Assembly (NCBI GenBank): GCA_018061265.1
Contig: JAGOUM010000017.1
Location: forward strand, 1-44,356
Source: Rhodoferax sp.
Lineage (GTDB): Bacteria > Pseudomonadota > Gammaproteobacteria > Burkholderiales > Burkholderiaceae_C
DNA: 44,356 nt
Direction of reading: 5' to 3'
Positions 1-7,948 of the stretch are shown in pieces. The translations under genes were made by a program, and so were the position numbers. Within the stretch, counting starts at the first letter, position 1; every line of letters starts with the position of its first letter. Below the pieces are notes generated by a model, which saw only the letters and a program-made list of their open reading frames with translations, was not told where the DNA came from and made no database searches.

Positions 1-182
1 GCGTGCTGACCCGAGACCAGATCATGGAGGCGGTGCGCGGGCGCGAGTTGGATGCTTTTGACCGGTCGATCGATGTCCACATGGGCCGGATTCGCTCCGC
101 CATCGAAGTCGACGCCAAGGCACCCAAACGGATATTGACGGTGCGTGGTGTGGGCTACGTATTTGCACGGCAGCAAGACTGA
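1..182 (+). CDS. OmpR-family response regulator, C-terminal fragment
   Basis: The gene runs off the left edge; the last 60 codons are visible, read from base 3 to the TGA at 180-182. They match the C-terminal half of an OmpR/PhoB winged-helix DNA-binding domain. The pattern is LTRDQIMEAVRG, then FDRSIDVHMGRIRSAIE (recognition helix), then the wing hairpin ILTVRGVGYVF. The receiver domain lies outside the window. A sensor kinase gene begins 16 bases downstream on the same strand, so this is the regulator half of a two-component operon. The signal cannot be told from this fragment. Confidence 0.93.
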   Translation, partial: VLTRDQIMEAVRGRELDAFDRSIDVHMGRIRSAIEVDAKAPKRILTVRGVGYVFARQQD

Positions 183-198
183 ATGCGAGCTGTCGGGC

Positions 199-1557
199 AT
201 GCTGAACAAACTCTATTTCCGCATCTGGCTGGCTGTGGTACTGGCCGTTGCGGTACTTACGCTGCTGGTCGGCTGGATCTGGCGCATGGCGGCAGAACCG
301 CCGCTTCGTGATGTGGTGGTGCGAAATGAAGCCGGGCAGGTGATCGGAAGGGGTCGCCGTCCCTTGGCCCCCAACGAAATCACCGACCGACCTGAACTCG
401 AATCCGGGCCGCAATGGCGTCAGCGTTCGCCGGAAGATCCAGCTTCAAGGGCGCGTGGTTCGCGTGGCCGAGGGCCACGCGCTGATGCTGATCATGACAT
501 GGAGCCCGGCACTGATCAGGATCGTCCTGGTGGAACCGAGTTCATGGTGCGAATGCACGACGGGCAAACCATGCGGATGCGTTTTTTGCGTGCGCCCCCG
601 TCCATCTGGAGTCGGCCTCCGTTTGGCTTTGCCTGGATGCTGGTGTGGGTTGGTATCGCGGTGGCGTTGGCAACCTACCCGATTGTGCGTACTTTGACGC
701 GGCGTCTTGAAGGTTTGCAGGACGGCGTAAAACAATGGGGGGACGGTGATTTGTCCGCCCGCGTACCAGAAACCGGGCATGATGAAGTGGCTTTTCTGGC
801 GCGTCGCTTTAATCACGCGGCTGAGCGCATCCAGACCTTGGTGCAATCACATGAGTCTCTGCTGGCGTCACAAAAGTCCTTGCTGGCCAACGCCTCTCAT
901 GAGCTCCGTTCTCCATTGGCAAGGATTCGCATCGGACTGGAGCTGTTGGGTCCCGCTGCCTCGGTTGAGTTCAAGAGCGAAATTGCACGCAACATCAACG
1001 AACTGGATCAACTGATCGAGGAGATTCTGCTGGCCAGTCGCTTGGATGCACGAGAGGCCGACATGGGCACGGTAGAGTCGGTCGACCTGATCGGCCTGGC
1101 CGCGGAGGAATGTGCAAGGGTGGGCGCTGAACTCGATATCGCCGCGTCAAATGCAGGGACCACAGATGGGTCAGGTGCCACCGAACTGGCCGTCCAGGGG
1201 GTTGCCAAGCTGCTGCGTCGGGCCGTTCGCAACCTGCTTGAAAATGCCCGCCGACACGCCGCCGGAGAGATCCGGCTGCAACTCGCACAACGAAAGGGCA
1301 CGGTTGTGCTTCGAGTCTGTGACCGTGGGCCTGGCGTACCGAGCGCATTGCAGGAGCGTATTTTCGAGCCGTTTTACCGCCTGCCAGGCGCCACTGAGCG
1401 TGATGGCGGGGTTGGACTGGGTTTGGCCTTGGTCAAGTCCATCACATTGCGTCACGGCGGACGCGTATTCTGTGAGGATCACCCGGGCGGCGGGGCCTGT
1501 TTTGTGATCGAACTGCCCCAATCTGTGAAGCCTACGACTGTAAGCGCGCCTGAATGA
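199..1557 (+). CDS. Sensor histidine kinase (CpxA/RstB-like architecture)
   Basis: This is a membrane sensor kinase of 452 residues, partner of the response regulator just upstream. The domain order is TM1 (about 6-28), a periplasmic segment (30-140), TM2 (about 142-165), HAMP (about 160-213), HisKA with the phospho-accepting His at about 234 in NASHELRSPL, and HATPase. The HATPase shows an N box (NLLENARRHA), a G1 box (DRGPG) and a G2 box (GVGLGLALVK). The periplasmic part has a low-complexity stretch rich in Arg, Gly and Asp (about 84-112). I chose the ATG at 199 because it starts directly before TM1; an upstream ATG at 145 lies inside the regulator gene. The ligand is unknown. Confidence 0.9.
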   Translation: MLNKLYFRIWLAVVLAVAVLTLLVGWIWRMAAEPPLRDVVVRNEAGQVIGRGRRPLAPNEITDRPELESGPQWRQRSPEDPASRARGSRGRGPRADADHDMEPGTDQDRPGGTEFMVRMHDGQTMRMRFLRAPPSIWSRPPFGFAWMLVWVGIAVALATYPIVRTLTRRLEGLQDGVKQWGDGDLSARVPETGHDEVAFLARRFNHAAERIQTLVQSHESLLASQKSLLANASHELRSPLARIRIGLELLGPAASVEFKSEIARNINELDQLIEEILLASRLDAREADMGTVESVDLIGLAAEECARVGAELDIAASNAGTTDGSGATELAVQGVAKLLRRAVRNLLENARRHAAGEIRLQLAQRKGTVVLRVCDRGPGVPSALQERIFEPFYRLPGATERDGGVGLGLALVKSITLRHGGRVFCEDHPGGGACFVIELPQSVKPTTVSAPE

Positions 1558-1595
1558 TCATTTTTATCGTGGTTTTTTTCAAAAAAACCCTTCAA

Positions 1596-1615
1596 TATCC
1601 CCCAAACGGGGGATA
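1596..1615. promoter_or_regulatory. Perfect inverted repeat, possible operator
   Basis: This is a perfect palindrome with 8-base arms (TATCCCCC and GGGGGATA) around a 4-base loop (AAAC). It starts 38 bases after the sensor kinase stop and just before the structured RNA candidate. A second inverted repeat with 9-base arms of GG+T7 and A7+CC and a 1-base centre lies next to it at 1571-1589. A weak -10-like GATACA at 1612-1617 overlaps its right arm. It could be an operator for the downstream transcript, or a hairpin in the 3' end of the kinase mRNA. No binding protein can be named. Confidence 0.4.
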
Positions 1616-1619
1616 CACA

Positions 1620-1779
1620 ACTTCGGATGGACCCGATACAGTACCTGTCAGCTGCTGTCACAGCCACGAAGCAAAAGGATTTGGAGAGCGACAGGACCTT
1701 GGTCCTCGCTACGGAGAGTTTCCAACGACGGTTCCCCACGGGGAATCTTTACAAGCCACCTCACGGTGGCTTTTTTTTG
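1620..1779 (+). ncRNA. Candidate structured small RNA with intrinsic terminator
   Basis: This non-coding stretch lies between a sensor kinase gene (stop 1557) and the convergent waaF (stop 1816). It holds three successive hairpins on the plus strand. The first is AGGACC-TT-GGTCCT (1693-1706), with an outer AGCG/CGCT pair at 1687-1690 and 1707-1710 around a two-base bulge. The second is TTCCCC-AC-GGGGAA (1732-1745). The third is a terminator hairpin followed by eight T's. No start codon with a ribosome site opens a convincing frame here. It is either an independent small RNA of about 150 bases or a structured 3' UTR of the kinase mRNA. I do not recognise it as 6S RNA, tmRNA or another named family. 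The 5' end is a guess. Confidence 0.45.
1753..1778 (+). terminator. Rho-independent terminator
   Basis: The stem AAGCCACC (1753-1760) pairs with GGTGGCTT (1765-1772) around loop TCAC, followed by a T-tract at 1771-1778. It is a strong intrinsic terminator on the plus strand only, because the minus-strand side lacks a U-tract. It lies about 200 bases past the kinase stop, which suits a separate RNA ending here. Confidence 0.88.
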
Positions 1780-1815
1780 ATTCAATTCAGCCGCTGCGGC
1801 AATACCCGTATAGGA

Positions 1816-2820
1816 TTATTGCTTTAAAAGTTGAAGCACATCATTCACGCCGATATCGTTCAGGCAGCGGGAGTGGCCCAGCGGGCAGACACGTTCAAAA
1901 CACGGTGCGCAGTCCAGCGGGGGCTGGTACGCGGGTCGTTGCGCGAGCCATAACACCTGAGCCTTGTCACTCAAGGGCGGTGTATGCAAGGGGCTGCTCG
2001 ATCCAAACAGTGCCACCTGCGGTACACCAAACCCCGCGGCCACATGCATCAGACCGGAGTCGTTACTCACCACACATTGACTGGCCTCGATCAAACACAG
2101 CGCTTGAGCGAGTGTGGTTTTTCCTGCCAGATTGAGAACTGGCCACTGGCTGACCCCCATATACTGCATGATCTCATCACAAAGCAGTGCTTCTTTCGCT
2201 GACCCCAGCAACACCACCGGCAGTTCCAACTGCCTGGCCAGCGCGGCGAAATGTGTTGTGGGCCAACGTTTTGCCGGGCCAAATTCGGCCCCAGGTGCCA
2301 GGACAAAGTAAGCACCACGCTGCAATCCCAGGGTTTGTAAGGTGGCATCGACTTGCGCGACCTCAAGATGCAGACGGGGACGGTCGTTTGAAAAGTCAGA
2401 TTCACCACTCAACGCCGAATAAAACGCCACCATCGGCGGCCGCTGGGATTTGGGTGGATTTTTCAGCCGGTGCGTCAACAGTCCGACCCGTGCTTCACCC
2501 AAATAGCCTACCCGTCGGGGAATACCGGCGAGAAACGGTAACAAGGCACTTTTGAGCGAGTTGGGGCAAATGTAGGCGATGTCAAACTGTGCATCCAACT
2601 GCCGGGCAAGACGTTTGCGTTCGCGAAATTGCAATCCGCCATGGGAAAAGGGGAACTCGATCACTTCTGCCACCTGTGGCATGGCGCGATAGACCGGCGC
2701 TACCCATGGCAAGGCACCAACCGTCAGTTGCTCTCCCCGTGCATACAAACGCCGCAACAGCGGCTCGGTCATGACAGCGTCACCGATCCACTGGGGCGCA
2801 ATGATGAGAGCGCGAGTCAA
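1816..2820 (-). CDS. waaF: ADP-heptose:LPS heptosyltransferase II
   Basis: WaaF adds the second heptose to the lipopolysaccharide inner core at the cytoplasmic face of the inner membrane. The product has 334 residues, close to the family norm, and belongs to the GT9 family. The N-terminal LIIAPQWIGDAVMTEPLLRRL matches the GT9 acceptor-side motif. Family blocks CPNSLKSALLPFLAGIPRRVGY and, near the C-terminus, a VSNDSGLMHVAAGFGVPQVALFG segment (ADP-heptose site) are clear. It is the last gene of a minus-strand operon ilvE - zf-CHCC - waaF, 43 bases after the zinc-finger gene. It converges on the structured RNA region. I consider the assignment secure at family level; heptosyltransferase II rather than I rests on the NSLKSAL block. 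Confidence 0.93.
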   Translation of the reverse strand: MTRALIIAPQWIGDAVMTEPLLRRLYARGEQLTVGALPWVAPVYRAMPQVAEVIEFPFSHGGLQFRERKRLARQLDAQFDIAYICPNSLKSALLPFLAGIPRRVGYLGEARVGLLTHRLKNPPKSQRPPMVAFYSALSGESDFSNDRPRLHLEVAQVDATLQTLGLQRGAYFVLAPGAEFGPAKRWPTTHFAALARQLELPVVLLGSAKEALLCDEIMQYMGVSQWPVLNLAGKTTLAQALCLIEASQCVVSNDSGLMHVAAGFGVPQVALFGSSSPLHTPPLSDKAQVLWLAQRPAYQPPLDCAPCFERVCPLGHSRCLNDIGVNDVLQLLKQ

Positions 2821-2863
2821 GTCGGGTGACGCTGGTGTTCAGTCCGAGAGCCGATTGTCAGAC

Positions 2864-3067
2864 TCAATGGCCGTGAAAATGCTCACCGGGTTTAAGTTGA
2901 TACACCGTGCCGCAGTAGGGGCACTTGGCTTGCCCGGTTGCGGCAACGTTCAGGAAAACCTTGGGGTGGCTGTTCCAGAGCTTCATGTCCGCCAACGGGC
3001 TGGGGCAAAAAATGCCTCCTTGCGGGTTGAGGTCTTTGGCCAAAAGTTCAATGCTTGCGTTTGCCAT
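2864..3067 (-). CDS. zf-CHCC zinc-finger domain protein
   Basis: This is a 67-residue protein with one small zinc-binding domain of the CHCC type. Cys in GGIFCPSP, His in NSHPKVF, and Cys-x2-Cys in AKCPYCGTVY form the four ligands. The same fold occurs in the mitochondrial complex I accessory subunit NDUFS6. The bacterial proteins have no proven role that I know of. It sits between ilvE (22 bases upstream) and waaF (43 bases downstream) on the same strand, an arrangement I recall from many Burkholderiales, so it is probably co-transcribed. The role in complex I assembly is only an analogy. Confidence 0.88.
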   Translation of the reverse strand: MANASIELLAKDLNPQGGIFCPSPLADMKLWNSHPKVFLNVAATGQAKCPYCGTVYQLKPGEHFHGH

Positions 3068-3089
3068 GGTGATGATGTGGGTACGAAGT

Positions 3090-4040
3090 TCAGACTTTGC
3101 TTAGCCAGTGTGCATACGTGGGATTGCGGCCGTTCACAATGTCAAAAAAGGCGCTCTGGATCTGCTCTGTGATCGGGCCACGGCTGCCCACATAGGGGGC
3201 TTTGCCAAGCTCAATGCGGTCAAGCTCGCGAATCGGTGTCACCTCCGCTGCAGTGCCGGTAAAAAACGCTTCGTCGGCAATATAAACCTCATCGCGGGTG
3301 ATGCGTTTTTGCACCAGCTCCAAACCCAGATCCTTGCAGATATGCAGTACCGTGTTGCGTGTGATGCCGTTTAAGGCACCGGCCGACAGGTCAGGGGTGT
3401 AAACCACGCCATCCTTCACAACGAACAGATTTTCACCCGCACCTTCGGAGACAAAACCGCTGGCGTCGAGCAACATTGCCTCGTCGTAACCGTCATCCGT
3501 GGCTTCCAGGTTGGCCAGAATCGAGTTGGTGTAGTTGCTCACCGCCTTGGCCTGTGTCATGGTGATGTTGACATGGTGTCGAGTGAAGCTCGAAATTTTG
3601 ACCCGAATGCCACGTCTCATCCCTTCCTCGCCCAGATAAGCGCCCCAGGGCCAGGCAGCAACCATCAAATGAATGGTGTTTCCCTTGGGGGAGACACCCA
3701 GTTTTTTATCGCCAATCCAGGTCAGCGGTCGGATGTAACCGGAATCGAGCTTGTTTTCACGAATCACGGCCTTTTGTGCCTCCATCACCTGCTCTTTGGA
3801 AAAAGGGATATTCATGCGCAGAATCTTGGCACTGTTGAATAACCGCTCGGTGTGCTCTTCAAGGCGGAAGATCGCTGGGCCATTCACCGTGTTGTACGCG
3901 CGCACCCCCTCGAATGCGCCGCAGCCATAGTGCAGCGTGTGGGTCAGCACATGAATTTTCGCGTCGCGCCAGTCCACCATCTGGCCGTCCATCCAGATTT
4001 TGCCGTCACGGTCTGCCATTGAGGGAGGTAGGGGGCTCAT
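3090..4040 (-). CDS. ilvE: Branched-chain amino acid aminotransferase
   Basis: IlvE transfers the amino group between glutamate and the 2-keto acids of valine, leucine and isoleucine, in the cytoplasm, using PLP. The protein has 316 residues, typical of class IV aminotransferases. Recognisable blocks are HYGCGAFEGVRAY near residue 37, the PLP-binding lysine at about K165 in QAKAVSNYTNSILA, and SEGAGENLFVVKDG. The start has a good ribosome site (AAGGAAC, 4046-4052 on the minus strand). It is the first gene of the ilvE - zf-CHCC - waaF operon. A -10-like TAAAAT lies at 4087-4092. Confidence 0.95.
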   Translation of the reverse strand: MSPLPPSMADRDGKIWMDGQMVDWRDAKIHVLTHTLHYGCGAFEGVRAYNTVNGPAIFRLEEHTERLFNSAKILRMNIPFSKEQVMEAQKAVIRENKLDSGYIRPLTWIGDKKLGVSPKGNTIHLMVAAWPWGAYLGEEGMRRGIRVKISSFTRHHVNITMTQAKAVSNYTNSILANLEATDDGYDEAMLLDASGFVSEGAGENLFVVKDGVVYTPDLSAGALNGITRNTVLHICKDLGLELVQKRITRDEVYIADEAFFTGTAAEVTPIRELDRIELGKAPYVGSRGPITEQIQSAFFDIVNGRNPTYAHWLSKV

Positions 4041-4093
4041 CGGTCGTTCCTTAAAAATCCAGCGTGGCGCTGCGGTTCAAAAGCGCTATTTTA

Positions 4094-4120
4094 CGGGCTG
4101 GCGGCCCCCCGGCCAGCCCG
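4094..4120 (-). terminator. GC-rich hairpin between fccB-like gene and ilvE
   Basis: Perfect 9-base arms CGGGCTGGC (4094-4102) and GCCAGCCCG (4112-4120) surround a G/C-rich loop. On the minus strand it follows the stop of the flavoprotein gene (4147) and precedes ilvE. The following bases (TAAAATAGCGCTTTT) are AT-rich, but there is no clean U-tract directly after the stem. It may be a weak terminator for the flavoprotein operon. Confidence 0.45.
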
Positions 4121-4146
4121 AATTGTGGTGTCGTTCGGCCGGTCTA

Positions 4147-5472
4147 TCAGGCGAAGCTGTCAGCCATCAGCGCATTGAACCAGGTGTTCATTTCCTTGAA
4201 GTTGTCGGTATCCCAACTCTCCGAAGCTGCCACACCCGCACCTGCGACCACCATCTTGGCGCTCACAGGGTCGTACTGGTACACCGCTGTAAGCCAGGAC
4301 GCTTGTGTCATGGTGATGGTGGAGTAACAGGCGGAGTTGGTTACCGGTGCAGGGTCTGCCGGCAATTTGGCCAAGGCGCGCACAATGGCGTCGGCACAGA
4401 CTTTGGCTTCCTGATTGGCAATGTGCCCGGCCTTGGGTTGAGTGGTGTCGGCAGCGTCCCCGATCACATGGATTTTTGCCGCCTTGGTGCTTTCGTAGGA
4501 GAGCGGGTGGACGGTGGCAAAGCGTGCGTCTGCGGAATTATTCAGTCCGGCCATCGCGATCAGGCTGCCTGCCTTTTGGCGCGGAATCAGGTTGACACAG
4601 CCCAAATTGTCGAATGCCCCCATGGTGGTTGACAGTCGCATATTGCCCGGATCCACACCTTGTACTTCGGCGTTGGGGATGTAATCGATATTGTGCATTT
4701 TGAACGCCGCCTCAAAAACCAGTTTTTCTGCCTGGATGAAGGCATTGGCATCGAGCACCAGGACTTTGGATCTTGGCTTGTTTTTCTTCAGCCAGTCAGC
4801 GATAAGGCAAGCCCGCTCGTAGGGTCCTGGAGGGCAGCGGTAGGGCGCTTTGGGAATGGCCAGGACAAATGTGCCCCCGTCCGCCATCGCCCGCAACTGG
4901 CTCGACAACAGCGTGGTTTGGGTGCCGGCTTTCCAGGCATGGGGCATACGATCAGACGCGCCCAACCCCGGAACATCATCAAAATCAATGCCAGGGGCGA
5001 GCACGATGCGATCGGCCGACAGAATGGTGTTGTCAGCCAGTTTGACACGCACGCCAACGGTATCGATTTCCTTGACGTCGCTGCGAATGACAGTGACCCC
5101 ATACGCCGACATCAGCTTGCTGTAGTTATAGGTCAAGCTCGCCATGGTGCGTTGCCCTGACAGCACCAGTGAGCTCATGATGTTGGAGACGTAGCTGGCT
5201 TCGCGTTCAATCAGCGTGACTGCGATGCCATCACCCCACAGGCGCAGGTATTTGGCCACTGTGGCACCCGCCATGCCGCCGCCAATCACAATCACCCGTG
5301 CCTTGGCTCCAGGGGCTGGTGCCGGTGTCGGGTTGGGTGCCGGGGTTGACGTTGGGGCATCGTCGTCAGACCGGTCTTTCCTGCGTTTTTTTCTGTCGTC
5401 GTCAGCCCAGGCCATGGGTGAGCCTGCTGCCAGCAGCAGACCGCTCTTGGAAAGGAAATATCGTCTATGCAT
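4147..5472 (-). CDS. FccB-like sulfide dehydrogenase flavoprotein (FAD-dependent oxidoreductase)
   Basis: The 441-residue protein resembles the flavoprotein subunit of flavocytochrome c sulfide dehydrogenase, a periplasmic enzyme that passes electrons from sulfide to cytochrome c. A twin-arginine export signal opens it (RRYFL, cleavage near AWA at 22). A charged, Pro-rich linker (23-56) follows, then the FAD site VIVIGGGMAGATVAKYL (60-76) and the PHAWKAG and RCPPGPYERAC blocks, with Cys213 and Cys222. Compared from memory with the Allochromatium FccB, the covalent-FAD cysteine position reads SNIMSS without Cys, and the second redox cysteine (IGDAC) is IGDAAD. The flavin is then probably non-covalent and the active-site disulfide altered; Cys292 (GCVNLIP) is nearby. 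It lies 22 bases after the cytochrome gene. True sulfide oxidation is not certain. Confidence 0.82.
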   Translation of the reverse strand: MHRRYFLSKSGLLLAAGSPMAWADDDRKKRRKDRSDDDAPTSTPAPNPTPAPAPGAKARVIVIGGGMAGATVAKYLRLWGDGIAVTLIEREASYVSNIMSSLVLSGQRTMASLTYNYSKLMSAYGVTVIRSDVKEIDTVGVRVKLADNTILSADRIVLAPGIDFDDVPGLGASDRMPHAWKAGTQTTLLSSQLRAMADGGTFVLAIPKAPYRCPPGPYERACLIADWLKKNKPRSKVLVLDANAFIQAEKLVFEAAFKMHNIDYIPNAEVQGVDPGNMRLSTTMGAFDNLGCVNLIPRQKAGSLIAMAGLNNSADARFATVHPLSYESTKAAKIHVIGDAADTTQPKAGHIANQEAKVCADAIVRALAKLPADPAPVTNSACYSTITMTQASWLTAVYQYDPVSAKMVVAGAGVAASESWDTDNFKEMNTWFNALMADSFA

Positions 5473-5494
5473 GATGTGCTCCGTATTCTGGGGT

Positions 5495-5803
5495 TTAGCG
5501 CTGGGTCGACAGCCAGCTGGCGAGTGACAACAATTGGGCGTCGGTGTAACCCATGGCGTGTTTTGCCATGATTCCCTTGCCTTCCTTGCCGGCCTGGAAC
5601 TCCTTGAGTTCCTTGTAAATTTCAGAGGCGGACTCCCCCGTCAGTTTGTCGAACCCCGGCCCCTTGCCGTTGGTGCCGTGGCACTGAAAACAATTGGATG
5701 CCAGCAGCCGTCCAGCCGGTGGCGCGGTTTGGGCCTGAGCCAGGCCGCACACCGCCAGTGCGCCAGCGATCAGGCCAGCAGTTGCCTTGTTGGAAAACTT
5801 CAT
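5495..5803 (-). CDS. Periplasmic monohaem cytochrome c (FccA-like)
   Basis: This is a 102-residue class I cytochrome c. A Sec signal peptide ends at about residue 25 (GLAQAQ). One haem-binding motif, CFQCH, follows near residue 38, and the likely axial Met is in IMAKHAMGYTD. The size and position match the small cytochrome partner of flavocytochrome c sulfide dehydrogenases. The FccB-like gene starts 22 bases downstream on the same strand, so the two probably form one periplasmic complex or redox pair. The ribosome site is AAAGGGG, close before the ATG. A CTTAC direct repeat lies upstream, next to the kinase stop codon. Confidence 0.88.
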   Translation of the reverse strand: MKFSNKATAGLIAGALAVCGLAQAQTAPPAGRLLASNCFQCHGTNGKGPGFDKLTGESASEIYKELKEFQAGKEGKGIMAKHAMGYTDAQLLSLASWLSTQR

Positions 5804-5870
5804 AAATCCCCTTTCGTGAAAAGACAGACACGAGTTTCGTGCCGACGCTTGTTACTGTCTGTTGGGTTTG

Positions 5871-5885
5871 GTAAGCAGATGTAAG
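5871..5885 (-). promoter_or_regulatory. CTTAC direct repeat upstream of the cytochrome gene
   Basis: Read on the minus strand the sequence is CTTAC-ATCTG-CTTAC, two identical half-sites 10 bases apart. It directly abuts the stop codon of the QseC-like kinase and lies about 70 bases before the cytochrome start. Tandem half-sites about one helical turn apart are typical for OmpR-family regulators; the local QseB-like protein is an obvious candidate. The spacing is one base shorter than the usual 11. Confidence 0.35.
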
Positions 5886-7268
5886 TCAGCGAGGCCAACG
5901 TACAGTCACGCACAGTCCACCCAGGGCGGCTGAGCGCTGCACGTCGACCTCTGCCTGATAGACCGCTGCAATACGGCGCACGATGGACCAACCCAATCCG
6001 CTGCCTGCTTGGTTGTTGCCCAGGACCCGAAAAAAGCGCTCGCCCAGGCGTGTGATATCCGAGTCGGCCAGTCCGCAACCACTGTCCTGTACCTGCAAGG
6101 TCACCACCAAATCAGACCGGCTGATTGAAATCAGCACTTCAGCGCCGTGCGGGCTATACCGCAGCGCGTTGTCCACCAGATTGCGCAGAAGAACGGAGGT
6201 GAGAATCTCATCGGCCTGAATCAAACACGAACCGGAAGCGTCCAGCGCCAGATCCTGCTTTCGGCACAGTGCATCGGGTGCCATATCTGCCGCAACCCGT
6301 TGTGCCAGCACTGCAAGGTCGATCACATGGGTTGGTGGTGCGGCGCTGGCGGCTTCCAGTCGGGAAAGTGTCAACAACTGCTCAACCAAATGCGTGGCAC
6401 GGTCGCAGCCCTCCAGCGTCTGTTCCAGGGCATGGGTGCGCTGCTGTGCGTCGGTGCCGGCCCCGAGAGCCACCTGTGCCTGCATCCGGATGGCGGCGAT
6501 GGGGGTGCGCAACTCGTGCGCTGCGTCCGCGGTAAACCGTCGCTCATTGGCCAGCATCTTGTGGATGCGCTCCAGCAGTGCGTTGAGTGCTTGCACCACT
6601 GGCTCGATCTCGCTGGGCATGTCACCAACCTTCACCGCATCGAGTGCCTGCGGTTGTCGCAGGGACAGCTCCCGACTCAGGCGGCGCAGGGGCGTCAGCC
6701 CATGGCGCACCGCCAGCCATCCCACCAGGCCCAGCAAAGGCAGGGCATATACCAGCGGCATCAGAACACCTTGGAGAATGGCCCAAAGAATGGCACTGCG
6801 CGATGACACCTGTTCGCCAATATAGACCTGCACATCACCCTCGTTGCCCCGCGCAGCAAATACCCGCCAGCGGGTCTGGTCTGCCAGTTCCACGGTGTCA
6901 AAGCCCCGGCTGACCTGGGTCATTGGGGTGGCCGGCGCATTGGCAGAGCGCAGGGTCATATGGCCCTCATGAAAAACCTGAAACGCCACCCGTGGTGCGT
7001 ACTTGTGTAATGGCGGTGCATCGTCATCGTCGTGATGATCGTCATTGCCGAGTTCGGGCGGGGGGGTGCCGTCCGCCCCATGCCCCGTTTGCTGTGCCAC
7101 CAGCAAGGCAGCAGATTGCGCCAAATGCCCATCGAGCAGTTCGTCCAGTTCATGCTGGATGTCCAGCCAGGTGAAAATGGCTGTGGTGAGCCATACCAGC
7201 GCCACCATCAGCAGCAACAAGGCAAGCAATCGGGCTTGCAGGGATTTCAACGCAGGAAGTCGCGGCAC
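5886..7268 (-). CDS. QseC/PmrB-like sensor histidine kinase
   Basis: The 460-residue membrane kinase has TM1 (about 13-35), a periplasmic sensor (36-158), TM2 (about 160-187), HAMP, HisKA with His251 in ADAAHELRTPIAAIR, and HATPase. The HATPase shows NLVDNALRYS, DSGCGL and GSGLGWSIV. The family is QseC-like (QseC_N periplasmic type). Its periplasmic domain holds an unusual acidic and His-rich patch at about 75-88 (NDDHHDDDD, then LHK), a possible metal-binding site. It starts 8 bases after the regulator gene. A cytochrome c and an FccB-like gene follow on the same strand, so redox or sulfur metabolism may be part of its regulon. The signal is unknown. Confidence 0.9.
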   Translation of the reverse strand: MPRLPALKSLQARLLALLLLMVALVWLTTAIFTWLDIQHELDELLDGHLAQSAALLVAQQTGHGADGTPPPELGNDDHHDDDDAPPLHKYAPRVAFQVFHEGHMTLRSANAPATPMTQVSRGFDTVELADQTRWRVFAARGNEGDVQVYIGEQVSSRSAILWAILQGVLMPLVYALPLLGLVGWLAVRHGLTPLRRLSRELSLRQPQALDAVKVGDMPSEIEPVVQALNALLERIHKMLANERRFTADAAHELRTPIAAIRMQAQVALGAGTDAQQRTHALEQTLEGCDRATHLVEQLLTLSRLEAASAAPPTHVIDLAVLAQRVAADMAPDALCRKQDLALDASGSCLIQADEILTSVLLRNLVDNALRYSPHGAEVLISISRSDLVVTLQVQDSGCGLADSDITRLGERFFRVLGNNQAGSGLGWSIVRRIAAVYQAEVDVQRSAALGGLCVTVRWPR

Positions 7269-7276
7269 AGTCCGGC

Positions 7277-7948
7277 TCAGTGTGATGCCTTTGGCCTGGG
7301 CAGGGTGTAGCCCACACCGCGCACGGTCTGTATCAGGTCAGGGCGAAGTTTTTTTCGCAGATGGTGGATGTGCACCTCGATGGTATTGCTCTCAACTTCA
7401 GCACCCCAACTGTAGAGTTGCTGTTCCAGTTGTTCTCGCGACAGTACACGCCCAATGTTCAGTAACAGGACGTGGAGCAGGTCAAACTCACGGGTTGACA
7501 GTACAACCTCCTGACCGCCAAGGCTGACCTTGCGGGCTGACAGGTTCATTTGCAGATCTGCGCAGTCGATCAGGTCCTGCGTCTGCCCGTGGGCACGCCT
7601 GACCAGCGAGCGCAGACGCGCACCCAGTTCAAAAAGATCCACGGGTTTCAGGACATAGTCATCAGCGCCCAGATCGAGTCCCTTGATGCGGTCCGGCACC
7701 GCGTCACGCGCGGTCAGCACCAATATCGGCAAGGTCATCTTCCTTAGCCGAAGGGACTGCAATACCTCCAGTCCGTCTTTGAACGGCAGGCCCAGGTCCA
7801 GCACGGCCGCCTGGTATTCGCCACCCATTATTTCTCGTTCAGCGGCCAGACCGTCTCGTACCCAGTCCACCAGGTACCCTTGCTGCCGCAAGCCGGCACG
7901 CAGGCCGTCACCCAGCATGGCGTCGTCCTCAGCAAGAAGGATGCGCAT
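7277..7948 (-). CDS. QseB/PmrA-like response regulator
   Basis: This is a 223-residue OmpR-family regulator. The receiver domain has the acidic pocket AEDD (7-9), phospho-acceptor Asp51 (VLDLGLP) and Lys in KPVDL. The winged helix has TREFDLLHVLL, then NTIEVHIHHLRKKL as recognition helix and VRGVGYTLPRP as wing. It pairs with the kinase 8 bases downstream. Its start codon lies inside the end of an upstream transposase-like gene (20-base overlap), which implies translational coupling. Regulators of this clade bind TTAA-containing direct repeats 11 bases apart; such repeats occur at 8836-8852 and 13596-13622. Confidence 0.92.
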   Translation of the reverse strand: MRILLAEDDAMLGDGLRAGLRQQGYLVDWVRDGLAAEREIMGGEYQAAVLDLGLPFKDGLEVLQSLRLRKMTLPILVLTARDAVPDRIKGLDLGADDYVLKPVDLFELGARLRSLVRRAHGQTQDLIDCADLQMNLSARKVSLGGQEVVLSTREFDLLHVLLLNIGRVLSREQLEQQLYSWGAEVESNTIEVHIHHLRKKLRPDLIQTVRGVGYTLPRPKASH

